A DNA stretch of 64,000 bases, taken from the NCBI GenBank assembly GCA_016196035.1, contig JACPYM010000099.1, positions 126,869-190,868 on the forward strand. The letters are read 5' to 3'. The translations under genes were made by a program, and so were the position numbers. Under the pieces are notes generated by a model that was not told the origin of the DNA, ran no database searches, and was given only the letters and a program-made list of their open reading frames with translations. This stretch comes from Acidobacteriota bacterium (lineage in GTDB: Bacteria; Acidobacteriota; Blastocatellia; RBC074). Shown here in pieces: positions 24,714-33,445 of the stretch; the stretch's first letter is position 1, and each line of letters begins with the position of its first letter.

Positions 24714-25352
24714 TTAGCTTGATTCTTCCGGCTTGTCTGCCATTTTCTCTCCGCGCCGCAATTCGCGCTGCAACCAGGTGCGCGCGGTTTGCCATTCGCG
24801 TTTGATCGTGGCGGGCGACAGGCCGAGCACGTGGGCCGTCTCTTCGATGGTCAAATCGGCGAAGTAGCGCAATTCGACCAACCGGGCCAATTGCGGATCG
24901 AAGGCCGCCAGCCGCGTCAGCGCTTGGTCCAACGCCAGCAGTTCGATTTCGTGCGCATCCACCGAGGCGTCGAATTGCGCCGCCGTCAAACTGATGCGTT
25001 GCCAAGCGCCGCCGCGTTTGGCGGCAGCGTGGGCGCGCGCGTGGTCAACGAGCACCTGGCGCATCACTTGGGCAGCGATGCCAAAGAAATGGGCGCGGCT
25101 TTCCGCTTCGGCGAGTTGCGGTGGATGACCGATCAGGCGCAAAAAAGCTTCGTGCACCAAGGCCGTCGGTTGCAAGGTGTGACCGTCACGTTCACGGCGT
25201 AAATAGCTGTCCGCCAGCCGCCGCAATTCGTCATAGACCAAGGGCAGCAAGTTCGATAAGGCTTCTGCATCACCTTGCCCCCAAGCGGCCAGCAGGCGCG
25301 AGACTTCGGCTTGCGTGGCGGCGGGCACGGATGGAGATGACGGCGCTGACAT
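24714..25352 (-). CDS. ECF-type RNA polymerase sigma factor (TIGR02999-like)
   Basis: 212 residues. Region 2 reads LPLVYDELRRLADSYLRRER and GHTLQPTALVHEAFLRL, with SRAHFFGIAAQVMRQVLVDH, the signature of the family that accompanies Ser/Thr kinases in acidobacteria and planctomycetes. Region 4 is RYFADLTIEETAHVLGLSPA. GAGGA lies 7 nt before the start. The kinase 21609-24374 follows on the same strand, so phosphorylation-linked control is likely but not shown. A paralogous pair is at 52418-56177. Confidence 0.92.
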   Translation of the reverse strand: MSAPSSPSVPAATQAEVSRLLAAWGQGDAEALSNLLPLVYDELRRLADSYLRRERDGHTLQPTALVHEAFLRLIGHPPQLAEAESRAHFFGIAAQVMRQVLVDHARAHAAAKRGGAWQRISLTAAQFDASVDAHEIELLALDQALTRLAAFDPQLARLVELRYFADLTIEETAHVLGLSPATIKREWQTARTWLQRELRRGEKMADKPEESS

Positions 25353-25495
25353 TCCGGATTCCTCGCTTTAGATTGCCGTGGGTAATTTGCCTTGGGGGAT
25401 TGGCACGCAGCTTAAAGGGCGCGACCGTGGAGCGCAAGCGTCACGTCCGACACAAGTAGCCGAATCGCCTTGCCCTCGCCTACAATACGCGCACG

Positions 25496-26455
25496 ATGCG
25501 ACTGAAGAGCCAGCGTAAAACTTCGATCATCTTTTTCACCGTGTTGGGCGCGTGTCTGGTGGCACTGGCGGCGGCGCTGAACGTCGGCTGGGTCATTCTG
25601 AACTGGCGCGAGGTCGCCTTGATGGTGGCCGGGGTGATCTTTTTTATCGTCATCATTGCCGGGCTGGTGCTGAACACGATCTTCCTGATCCGCGAAATCC
25701 GGCTCAACGAGCAACACGATAGTTTCATCAACGCCGTCACCCACGAATTGAAAACACCGATTGCCTCGATCCGCCTATATCTGGAAACGCTGCAAACGCG
25801 CGAAGTGGACGAGGCCAAGCGGCAGGAGTTTTACCGCATCATGCTGGCCGACAGCGACCGTTTGTTGCACACGGTCGAACAGGTCTTGCGCGCCGGACGC
25901 ACCGGCCACAGCCAACGCCAGATTCAGCAGGCGGTGATCGAATTCAATGAGTTGGTGCGTGAGTGTCTGGAACTCGCGCGCATGCGGTTGAACCTTTCTG
26001 AGACGGCGTTGCGTTTCAAGTCCAGTCTCTCCGCCGATGAAAAAGCGCTGGTCAAAGGCGATCCCGAGGAATTGCGCGCGGCCATCTCGAACCTGATAGA
26101 CAACGCGGTCAAGTATTCGGACAAGCAACTGGACATCGCCGTTGAATTGGCCGCGCCTACGCCCAAACGGGTCGAGTTGCGCGTCACCGATCAGGGCATC
26201 GGCATTCCGCGCGAACAGCTCAAACGCATTTTCAAACGCTTTCATCGCGTGCCGCGCCGGGTGGCGTTGGCGATCAAAGGCAGCGGCTTGGGCCTCTTCA
26301 TCGTGCGTTCGGTGATTGATAAACACGGCGGCAAAGTATTCGCCGAGAGCGCGGGCGAAGGCTTGGGCAGCACGTTTACCATCCAATTGCCCCGCGTGCC
26401 GGAACCACGTGCCAAGCCGGAAACGAAATTGAGCAAAGTGGAAGCTACACAATGA
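25496..26455 (+). CDS. sensor histidine kinase
   Basis: 319 residues with two membrane spans close to the N-terminus (TVLGACLVALAAALNVGWVI, ALMVAGVIFFIVIIAGLVL) separated by only a few residues, so there is no periplasmic sensor domain. The H box is AVTHELKTPIASIRLYLETL, the N box NLIDNAVKYSD, G1 DQGIGIP and G2 GSGLGLFIV, all intact. It overlaps the response-regulator gene by 4 nt (ATGA 26452-26455). It is divergent from the ECF sigma gene. The stimulus is probably membrane-derived or supplied by a partner. Confidence 0.94.
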   Translation: MRLKSQRKTSIIFFTVLGACLVALAAALNVGWVILNWREVALMVAGVIFFIVIIAGLVLNTIFLIREIRLNEQHDSFINAVTHELKTPIASIRLYLETLQTREVDEAKRQEFYRIMLADSDRLLHTVEQVLRAGRTGHSQRQIQQAVIEFNELVRECLELARMRLNLSETALRFKSSLSADEKALVKGDPEELRAAISNLIDNAVKYSDKQLDIAVELAAPTPKRVELRVTDQGIGIPREQLKRIFKRFHRVPRRVALAIKGSGLGLFIVRSVIDKHGGKVFAESAGEGLGSTFTIQLPRVPEPRAKPETKLSKVEATQ

Positions 26456-27201
26456 AACGGGTCTTGCTGGTCGAGGACGAACAACACCTGGCCAACGTGT
26501 TGCGCTTCAATTTGGAAGCGGAAGGCTATGCCGTCGAGATTGCCGGTGATGGTGAAACGGCGCTGGCCTTGCTGCTGCAAAAACCGCAACCGTTTGATGT
26601 CGTCCTGCTCGACGTCATGCTGCCAGGCAAAAATGGCTTTGAAGTGGCGGCGGAATTGCGCGCGGCGGGCCAATTCGTCCCGATCCTGATGCTGACGGCG
26701 CGGGGCCGGGCCGAAGACGTGTTACAAGGCTTTGAGGCGGGTGCGGACGATTATCTACCCAAACCTTTCGAGTTGAGCATCCTGCTGGCGCGGCTGGGCG
26801 GCTTGTTGCGGCGACATCAATGGTTGCATCAGGCAAAGGGCGAAACAGCGCCGGCGAGCGCGGGCCAAGTTCCCCTGGAAGCGGAACCGGCGATCTTTCA
26901 ATTTGCGGGCAAGACGATTGATTTTGGCGCGCTGGAATTGCGCCTCGGCACGCGCACCGTGCAATTGACGCTGATGGAAGCCGACCTGCTGCGCTACCTG
27001 ATCAAGCACGAAGGCCAGGCCGTTTCGCGCCGCAGTCTGTTGGAAGAGGTGTGGGGGCTGCACGAAGACACCGACACCCGCGCGATAGACAATTTCATCG
27101 TGCGCTTGCGCCGCTACATCGAAGAGGAACCCTCGCAACCAAAACATCTGTTGACCGTGCGCAGCGTGGGGTATCGCTTTGTTGCCGGAGACCAGAGATA
27201 G
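26452..27201 (+). CDS. OmpR-family response regulator
   Basis: 249 residues. The receiver domain has DE at VEDEQ, the phospho-acceptor Asp in VVLLDVMLPG, and Lys in YLPKPFE. A linker of about 35 residues, longer than usual, precedes a winged-helix DNA-binding domain (LTLMEADLLRYLIKHEGQ, DTRAIDNFIVRLRRYIEE, TVRSVGYRFVA). It is translationally coupled to the kinase at 25496. A strong hairpin terminator follows at 27210-27300. Confidence 0.95.
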   Translation: MKRVLLVEDEQHLANVLRFNLEAEGYAVEIAGDGETALALLLQKPQPFDVVLLDVMLPGKNGFEVAAELRAAGQFVPILMLTARGRAEDVLQGFEAGADDYLPKPFELSILLARLGGLLRRHQWLHQAKGETAPASAGQVPLEAEPAIFQFAGKTIDFGALELRLGTRTVQLTLMEADLLRYLIKHEGQAVSRRSLLEEVWGLHEDTDTRAIDNFIVRLRRYIEEEPSQPKHLLTVRSVGYRFVAGDQR

Positions 27202-27209
27202 AACATGGT

Positions 27210-27300
27210 GCCGCAAAAAAGCGCACAAGACACAAAAAGGATTTCTACCGGCTTGAATCGGTCTGATTTCCTTTTGTGACTTGTGCGCTTTTTTTGCGGC
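27210..27300 (+). terminator. intrinsic terminator (bidirectional form) after the two-component genes
   Basis: GCCGCAAAAAAGCGCACAAG (27210-27229) and its complement at 27280-27300 form a long stem with an internal partly paired loop, and a run of seven T follows the GC-rich part. The matching A-run on the other side makes it suitable for both directions. Confidence 0.85.
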
Positions 27301-27320
27301 GGCCTATAGAAGCGCTACAC

Positions 27321-27425
27321 TACAGCGGTTTTACTTTGGATGTGCAGGTAGCAAGGTGTAAGGCGGGTTAGTAACCCGCCTTACACCTTGCGCGGCCCTG
27401 AACACACAAGTTGAAAACCGCTATA
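27321..27425. repeat. nested palindromic element, copy 1 of the GTAAGGCGGGTT core family
   Basis: The core at 27351-27391 is a perfect 19-bp inverted repeat around AGT (arm GCAAGGTGTAAGGCGGGTT). Outer arms near CTACAGCGGTTTT and AAAACCGCTATAG enclose it. The core matches those at 58796-58904 and 59865-59999. Confidence 0.85.
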
Positions 27426-27444
27426 AGATGCCCGAAATGCGCCA

Positions 27445-27521
27445 GTACGGAACCGGGACCGGGTGACTCGGCGTGAGACCTATGCGGGAGTACCCGGTCG
27501 CTATCGCTCCCGGTTCCGTAC
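27445..27521. repeat. inverted repeat with GTACGGAACCGGGA arms
   Basis: 14-bp perfect arms, GTACGGAACCGGGA at 27445-27458 and its complement at 27508-27521, with a further CCGGGT/ACCCGG pairing inside. It occupies the gap between the previous palindrome and the gene at 27571; no ORF is present. Confidence 0.8.
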
Positions 27522-27570
27522 CGCTCCGCTGGCTTTCCGACCCGACATCTTGGTGTGTTTTCCCTATAGC

Positions 27571-28602
27571 TCACCACTTCACTTCCTGCCCCAATTCACG
27601 GAAGCGCTTCAATTTCATATTCAACGTTTGCACACGCAAGCCGAGCATGGCCGAAGCCCTGGTCTGGTTGCCGCCCGTTTGGCGTAGCGCCGTTTCGATC
27701 AGCGTGCGTTCGTAATCATCCACCATCTGCGGCAGGTCAACCCCGGTGTCAGGAATCGCCCGCAGTGTGGCGAAGCGCAAACGCGAAGGCAGCAACGATT
27801 CATCAATTTGTGGCGGCGGGGTGGCTTCGATAGCGCATTCCAACACCGCTTCCAACTCGTCAATGTTGCCCGTCCAGTTATATTCGGTCAGTACGCGCAT
27901 GGCAGGCGCGGAAATCTCATGCTGCCCTTTGCCCAACTTGCGCGTCAGGCGCTCAACCAGATGTCGCGCCAAATAGGAAATGTCCTCGCTGCGTTCGCGC
28001 AACGGTTTGACCGTGAAGCTGTATGGTTTGAGCAATTCGACCAAGCCATAGGCGATGCGATTTTCAGCCCGCATGCCCGCCGGGTCATATTCGGTGGCGA
28101 AAACCAGCCGCGGCCCTTGCGCGCGCCCGCTATGCGCGCGCCAGCGTTGTTCTTCCAAGTGGGCGGCAAAGCGCTGTTGTAACAGCGGCGGCAGGCTAGT
28201 CAATTCGTTGATGTAAATGGTGCCGTGCGGATTGCTTTCGATCATCCCGCGCGAGCCGAATAACAAGGTGTGCAATGCCTCATTGCTCAGGCCGTGCGCG
28301 TTGACCGACATAAAGGGTTGCGCCCAATCTTCGCTGGCCTGATGCAAGACGCGGGCGATTTGCTCTTGCCGCAAGCCGCGTTCGCCGATGAATAAAACAG
28401 CCCCGCCCAGCGGGCGCTGGGCGGCCTGCACGCCGATGAACTCTTTGAGCGCGGCTACATTCGGGCTGACGCCGAGAAAACATTCGGAATGTTCCAGGGC
28501 AGTAATGCGCTGCGTGTTGACCAGGGTCAGCGCCGGGCGCGGTTGCAAAGCAGGCTTAATGGATGGGACGGTTTGGACGTCTAATGCTTCTGCACTTTTC
28601 AT
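27571..28602 (-). CDS. degenerate sigma-54 activator-like AAA+ protein with Fis-type HTH
   Basis: 343 residues with the layout of a sigma-54 enhancer-binding protein: an AAA+ region (about 40-260) and a C-terminal Fis-like HTH (TALRQTGGNQTRASAMLGL). The active-site motifs are altered: Walker A is GERGLRQEQ instead of G(E)xGTGKE, Walker B is GTIYINEL with Asn replacing Asp, and the sigma-54-contacting GAFTGA loop is missing (LFGSRGMIESNPHG). So it probably neither hydrolyses ATP nor opens sigma-54 promoters. It could be a DNA-binding regulator that oligomerises. No receiver domain is present. The start has AGAGGT upstream. Confidence 0.8.
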   Translation of the reverse strand: MKSAEALDVQTVPSIKPALQPRPALTLVNTQRITALEHSECFLGVSPNVAALKEFIGVQAAQRPLGGAVLFIGERGLRQEQIARVLHQASEDWAQPFMSVNAHGLSNEALHTLLFGSRGMIESNPHGTIYINELTSLPPLLQQRFAAHLEEQRWRAHSGRAQGPRLVFATEYDPAGMRAENRIAYGLVELLKPYSFTVKPLRERSEDISYLARHLVERLTRKLGKGQHEISAPAMRVLTEYNWTGNIDELEAVLECAIEATPPPQIDESLLPSRLRFATLRAIPDTGVDLPQMVDDYERTLIETALRQTGGNQTRASAMLGLRVQTLNMKLKRFRELGQEVKW

Positions 28603-29072
28603 TGGTGTTACCTCTACCTCATCTTCTCTGTGAAGGTGCTCGTTTGAATCTGTCTACTGCCGCACAGGGCAGCGTGTTGAAGAAAAAAGTCCGGCCAGAA
28701 CTAAACAATCTCTGTGCCAGCTTTTCTGCTGAAGCTAAGTACGCAGGAAACTGAAGCTTGAACGCAGCCGACTGCGGGGATTGCAGCGTTTCTTGTCCGC
28801 TTCCGGGATTGGCATTGTCCGGTAGCGAACTCAACGTCCGCAGTCAATTTATCAATTCATCAATTCTATTTCTCAATCGTGTTATCAAGTAAGCAGCGGT
28901 TCGGATGATTGAACATTTGCAATTACGGGGAACACTTCGGAAAGTTCCCGCGATGTTGGTGCGAAAAAGGCGGGCCAGGTTTCACTGTTCGGAAGGAAAA
29001 CATGACAAGTTTGGATGGGGTCGTTAAGATGCAGGCGCCAACAACGTTCCGGGCAGAGGAGGCAAGTTCACC
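28603..29072. other. intergenic region upstream of the Uma2 gene and the AAA+ gene
   Basis: 470 bp between divergent genes. It is AT-richer than its surroundings around 28840-28890. A short ORF with a ribosome site (ATG at 29002, GGAAGGA upstream, 39 codons, ending at 29121) overlaps the Uma2 start in another frame and might act as an upstream ORF, but nothing else supports it. No strong promoter was picked. Confidence 0.45.
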
Positions 29073-29738
29073 GTGGCATATCCGCAAAGTAAATTCCGCT
29101 TTACGCCGGAAGAGTATTTAACTTTTGAACGCGCTGCTGAAACAAAGCACGAATATATTGACGGATTTATTTATGCGATGGCAGGCGGCAGTCCGCCGCA
29201 CAACCGGATCTGTTTCAATGTCATTGCGTCAATTGGCCCGCACCTGCGCGAGACAGAATGTTTTGGCTTCACCTCAGATCAGAAAATCAGAACCGATCCT
29301 CAGGATTTGTTTTCTTATCCCGACATCACGATTGTCTGTGGCGAGCCTGTCTTTCACGATCATCACAAAGATGTTGTGCTCAACCCCAAAGTCATTATCG
29401 AAGTCTTGTCGCCCTCGACCGAAACACACGACCGCGTGGAAAAATTTGCCCGCTACCGCACGATCAAGACGCTGACCGACTATCTGTTGATCGCCCAGGA
29501 TCGCGCCAGCATCGAACACTTCAGCAACCAAAAGGGCAAAAGCGAGTGGCTGTATTCGGCAGCCATCGGCTTGCCGTCCGCTGTTAAACTCACCTCAATC
29601 AATTGCGCCTTAAAGCTCGCCGCTGTTTACGACCGCATTGTGTTCCCGCCGCCCAAACCGGTGCTCGTCCCTGTGCCTGACAAAGAAGTGAAAGAGGCGC
29701 TCGCCGCGCAAAAACCTAAACGCGCGAAGAAACGCTAG
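29073..29738 (+). CDS. Uma2 family putative endonuclease (DUF820)
   Basis: 221 residues of the Uma2/DUF820 family, a PD-(D/E)XK-like nuclease fold common in cyanobacteria and acidobacteria. Visible blocks are MAYPQSKFRFTPEEYLTFER, YIDGFIYAMAGGSPPHNRI, YPDITIVCG (Asp) and PKVIIEVLSPSTE (Glu), with a basic Lys-rich tail. The GTG start at 29073 is supported by AGGAGG 10 nt upstream. It converges with uvrC, overlapping by 4 nt at the stop codons. The biological role of this family is not established. Confidence 0.9.
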   Translation: MAYPQSKFRFTPEEYLTFERAAETKHEYIDGFIYAMAGGSPPHNRICFNVIASIGPHLRETECFGFTSDQKIRTDPQDLFSYPDITIVCGEPVFHDHHKDVVLNPKVIIEVLSPSTETHDRVEKFARYRTIKTLTDYLLIAQDRASIEHFSNQKGKSEWLYSAAIGLPSAVKLTSINCALKLAAVYDRIVFPPPKPVLVPVPDKEVKEALAAQKPKRAKKR

Positions 29739-31588
29739 CTTTCTTCTTCAGTGCTATTCTGACGTTGAAAGTATTCCACGATCCGCTCCGCCTGCTTCTC
29801 GCCCACAAATGGCCGCAACTCCACCAAGCTCGCTTCACTGACACGTTTCAAACTGCCGAAATTGCGCAGCAGCCGTTCGCGCAGTTTTTCGCCCACACCC
29901 GGGATCGCATTCAGTTCCGAAGTGAAATCGCGCGCGGTGCGGCGCTGCCGGTGGAAGCTGATGGCATAGCGGTGCGTCTCGTCGCGAATCATTTTTACCA
30001 GCCGCATCACGGGCGAGGTCGGTTCCAGAAATACCGGTTCGTCTTCCCTGCCCCAGACCAGCAGGTGGCTGATCTCTTCGTGTTTGCGCGGCGGTTTGAC
30101 CAACCCGACTAACGGCAGCGTGCCCAAGCCCAATTCAAACAACGCCGCCGAAGCCGCCGAGAGTTGCCCTTTGCCGCCATCAATGAAAATCACATCGGGC
30201 AATGGCTTCTCCTCTTTCAACAGCCTTGAGTAACGCCGCGCGACGACCTCGCGCATCGAGGCGAAATCGTCCGCGCCCGCGACCGTCTTGATGATGAACT
30301 TGCGGTAATCGCTCTTTTTCATCGTGCCGTCTTCGCACACCACCATGCCGCCGACGTTCTCGGCGCCCTGGATGTGCGAGATGTCAAACGATTCGATGCG
30401 CTGCGGGATGCCGGGCAAGACTAAGACTTCCTGCAATTCCACCAGCACGCGCGTCCAATCCGGCTTGATGACGCGAAAGCGCTGCTCGAAACCGATCTTG
30501 GCGTTCTTTTCGACCAGATCAATCATCTCGCGCTTCTGCCCACGTTGCGGATCGAGGATGCGCACGCGCCGCCCGCGCTTTTCGGTCAAGACCTGCTCCA
30601 GCAATTCGCGGTTTTCCCAATCCACCGGCACGTGGATTTCGAGCGGCACGTAATTGCCGATGGTGTAATACTGCTCTAGTACTGCGCCCAGAAATTCGCC
30701 CGGATTGAAATTGTCCACCGACACATCTTCCCAATAAAATTCGCGCCGCCCGACGATCTTGCCCTCGCGCATGGTGAAAAGCTGCAACGCCAACTGCTGC
30801 GCTTCTCGGTAATAGCCAAAGATGTCAATGTCCTGATCCGGCTGCGCCATCATCTTCTGCTGTTCGCGCAGGGCACGCACCGTGCGCAGCAGGTCGCGAT
30901 ACTTGGCCGCCTGCTCAAAGCGCAATTCCTCCGACGCCGCGAGCATGCGCCCTTCCAACGAGTCGGCCAGTTCTTTGTCTTTGCCGTCCATCAGCAAGCG
31001 CACGTCATTGACCGTTTCGGCGTATTGGGTCGGCGTGCACAAATCTTTTTGGCAAGGCCCCAGGCAGCGTTTGATCTGGTATTCCATGCACGGACGTTTG
31101 GCGCGTTTGTAAATCTCGTAGACCTCGTCCGAACAACTGCGCAATTGAAATTCGCGGTTGACCAGCGTCAGCGTTTTGTCAGCCAGCGACGCGGGCAAAT
31201 ATGGGCCGTAATACATCCCGCCGTCTTTATCAACGCGGCGTGTTTTCAGCAGGCGCGGAAAATCTTCGTTAATGGTGAGCTTCAGATGCGGATACTGCTT
31301 ATCATCCTTGAGCATCACGTTGTAACGCGGCTTGTGCAGCTTGATCAGATTCGATTCGAGGACGAGGGCTTCTTTCTCACTGTCGGTGACGATGTACTCA
31401 AAATCTACGATGCGAGCGACCAGTTCGCGCGTCTTCAAATCCACAATGCGCGCCGTCTGGAAATACTGGCGCACGCGGTTGCGCAAGTTCTTGGCCTTGC
31501 CGATGTAGATAATCTGGCCCTTGGCGTTCTTGTGCAGGTAACAACCCGGTTGGAGGGGCAGGCTTTGCAGTTTTTCGTCGAGCGTCAT
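29735..31588 (-). CDS. uvrC: UvrABC system protein C
   Basis: 617-residue nucleotide-excision-repair endonuclease. The N-terminal GIY-YIG domain reads PGCYLHKNAKGQIIYIGKAK, the UVR (UvrB-binding) motif is about residues 205-240 (EELRFEQAAKYRDLLRTV), the RNase H-like 5' nuclease has SFDISHIQGAENVGG, and the C-terminal helix-hairpin-helix is IPGVGEKLRERLLRNFGS. All parts are present and length is normal. It is convergent with the Uma2 gene. An inverted-repeat element lies upstream of its start. Confidence 0.97.
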   Translation of the reverse strand: MTLDEKLQSLPLQPGCYLHKNAKGQIIYIGKAKNLRNRVRQYFQTARIVDLKTRELVARIVDFEYIVTDSEKEALVLESNLIKLHKPRYNVMLKDDKQYPHLKLTINEDFPRLLKTRRVDKDGGMYYGPYLPASLADKTLTLVNREFQLRSCSDEVYEIYKRAKRPCMEYQIKRCLGPCQKDLCTPTQYAETVNDVRLLMDGKDKELADSLEGRMLAASEELRFEQAAKYRDLLRTVRALREQQKMMAQPDQDIDIFGYYREAQQLALQLFTMREGKIVGRREFYWEDVSVDNFNPGEFLGAVLEQYYTIGNYVPLEIHVPVDWENRELLEQVLTEKRGRRVRILDPQRGQKREMIDLVEKNAKIGFEQRFRVIKPDWTRVLVELQEVLVLPGIPQRIESFDISHIQGAENVGGMVVCEDGTMKKSDYRKFIIKTVAGADDFASMREVVARRYSRLLKEEKPLPDVIFIDGGKGQLSAASAALFELGLGTLPLVGLVKPPRKHEEISHLLVWGREDEPVFLEPTSPVMRLVKMIRDETHRYAISFHRQRRTARDFTSELNAIPGVGEKLRERLLRNFGSLKRVSEASLVELRPFVGEKQAERIVEYFQRQNSTEEES

Positions 31589-31632
31589 GGCCGTAATTCT
31601 TCACCAAGTGCGGCAGAAAACAAAAGCGGGCT

Positions 31633-31810
31633 GGAGATTGAGTGGTGTCCTATGCGTGTGTTGCTGTCTGAAAACAGGAACTGCTGTCCACGAAGACACC
31701 CGAAGTACACACGAAGAGTAGGGCAGAACTTCGTGTGTACTTCATGTGTCTTCGTGGCCGAGATTTTTCGCGGCGACAGCAACACAGCTTTAGGACATCA
31801 CCGGAGATTG
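31633..31810. mobile_element. MITE-like inverted-repeat element with 8-bp flanking direct repeat
   Basis: GGAGATTG occurs at 31633-31640 and 31803-31810, bordering terminal inverted sequences (GTGTCCTA 31646-31652 region and TAGGACATCACC at 31791-31802). An inner GTGTTGCTGTC/GACAGCAACAC pair and a 29-bp imperfect palindrome beginning CCACGAAGACAC (31688-31716 and 31730-31758) follow. No ORF is inside. It fills the 369-bp gap between uvrC and the HDOD gene. Confidence 0.75.
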
Positions 31811-31957
31811 GTTCTCAACCTTTGACAGGCCAAGCTCGTGGTTGACTTTGCCTGCTATGCAATTCAACCCCGAACTAACTGAGGCACCCCGGTCCCAACA
31901 CAATGGCGCTGTATGCAACCGCCACTTCCGCTTTTAGCAGAGAATTTCCGGCAGCAT

Positions 31958-33229
31958 TCAATTCGCCGCCAGTTCGTGCGCTTGCTCAACGATAACGGCG
32001 AGGTTCGCCAGCAGGCTGGCAGCGGCAGCGGCATCCAGGCCCAGGCGTTGCGCCGCCGGATGCGCGGCCAATTGCTCCGGGCTAAAGGTCAAGAGCGCTT
32101 CCTCTAAGGCGGCGCGTGGCATCCCCAGGGCAAAATCGGCCAGATAATCCGCCAGGGTCGTGATCGGAATATATGGGTTTTCGGTCTCCAACCCTTCGAC
32201 GCAATGGTGATACGCCATCGCCTGAATGACGGTCGCGGGCAATTGCCATTTTTCGCCGACCAGACGGCCAATAGAAGGGTGGAAGTCCTGTACGACCTGT
32301 TGAATCATCAGGGTCGGAAAGGGGCCAGAGCGCGCATCGCGAATCAAAATGTCCTGGATCACCGAATAGAGAACGTTCATGCCGAAATCCATCATCAACC
32401 CGCACAAAAACGCGACATTGCGTTCCAGCCGCAGCTGCGCCGCCAACGCCCGCGCCACAAAGGCCGCCGTGGCAGAGTGCAGCCAGAGACGGCGCTTGTC
32501 TTCGGCAAAGACATCACGCCCCAGACGGCGGGCTTGCAACGAAGCAGCCAGCACGATGTTGACGACCTCATCAGCGCCCAGACGTTGCAACGCCGCCGCC
32601 AGCGAAACGATTTCACGTTCGGCCCGCTGGCGGGCTGAATTGGCATAGCGCAAAATACGGGCGGCGACCGCCTGATCGGCCAAAATCGCATTGCCGAGAT
32701 CGCGCAATGAGTAGTTGGGCTGCCGGGTCAATTCCAGCACGCGCGCCGCCAATGGCGGCATGGCGGGCAGGTTGAAATCTTCCCGCATAATGTGGTCCAT
32801 GATTTTGAAGCGTAAGGTTTCGGCGGGATTCAGCAAACCGGCGGAATGGCCAACCGTCGCCACTTCGTCCAACCTGGCTGCGACTGGCGGCTGGACAAGC
32901 GGGCCAGTGGCCCGGCGCAAGATCGCGTCAGCCGCGAGGCGCAGATTGACGACTGACACCCACAACGGCAGTGCGCCTTCGTCAAAGGCAAACCGGCCCA
33001 CGGGCCATTTGAGCACCGCGTTAAACGCACCCATCACTTTTTCCGGGTTATCCAACACGGGATGATTGCTGGCCGCAGCGGCGGCGATTTCCCCTTTCGC
33101 AAAGAAAATCTCGATGCTGTAATTTTCCCGTGTCACTTTCAACGAACCGGAGCGCTGGTTAAGCGCCAGCCATTGCACAAGGTCTGACAAAGGCAGGATA
33201 TGAATTTCTCCCTGAATCATACGGTTCAA
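31958..33229 (-). CDS. DUF4388-HDOD domain signalling protein
   Basis: 423 residues. The N-terminus (about 1-110) matches the DUF4388/PATAN-type domain (LPLSDLVQWLALNQRSGSLK, FFAKGEIAAA), and the rest (about 140-400) is an HDOD domain (LPAMPPLAARVLELTRQPNY, LADQAVAARILRYANSA, VSLAAALQRLGADEV, AYHHCVEG). HDOD domains resemble HD hydrolases but lack full catalytic motifs and act in signalling. No ribosome site precedes the first ATG, and a second Met lies three codons later. No neighbour clarifies its target; the 216 bp upstream (33230-33445) hold no gene. Confidence 0.88.
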   Translation of the reverse strand: MNRMIQGEIHILPLSDLVQWLALNQRSGSLKVTRENYSIEIFFAKGEIAAAAASNHPVLDNPEKVMGAFNAVLKWPVGRFAFDEGALPLWVSVVNLRLAADAILRRATGPLVQPPVAARLDEVATVGHSAGLLNPAETLRFKIMDHIMREDFNLPAMPPLAARVLELTRQPNYSLRDLGNAILADQAVAARILRYANSARQRAEREIVSLAAALQRLGADEVVNIVLAASLQARRLGRDVFAEDKRRLWLHSATAAFVARALAAQLRLERNVAFLCGLMMDFGMNVLYSVIQDILIRDARSGPFPTLMIQQVVQDFHPSIGRLVGEKWQLPATVIQAMAYHHCVEGLETENPYIPITTLADYLADFALGMPRAALEEALLTFSPEQLAAHPAAQRLGLDAAAAASLLANLAVIVEQAHELAAN

Positions 33230-33445
33230 CGCTGGGGAACTGGTGAATTACGGATGAGCAACCGCAGGGCGGCTAGTGGAATTACCGCTGAAAGTTGCCG
33301 AAAAACATGCGCAACAGGATGCTTGGCACTGACGTTCGTGAGTTGCGGCCTGGAACCGGATTAAAGCGCAGAAAGATTCCGAAAAGCAACCATTATTTGC
33401 CGCATTAATTCGTGGTAGATTTCGCCGGGCCTTCGGCCAACCGCC

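Noticed and set aside
27210-27300. Long hairpin considered as a mobile palindrome
   Set aside because: A GC-rich stem followed by seven T right after a gene stop is a normal intrinsic terminator.
28619-28834. 71-codon minus-strand ORF upstream of the AAA+ gene
   Set aside because: No ribosome site and no recognisable composition. It lies in the AT-richer divergent promoter area.
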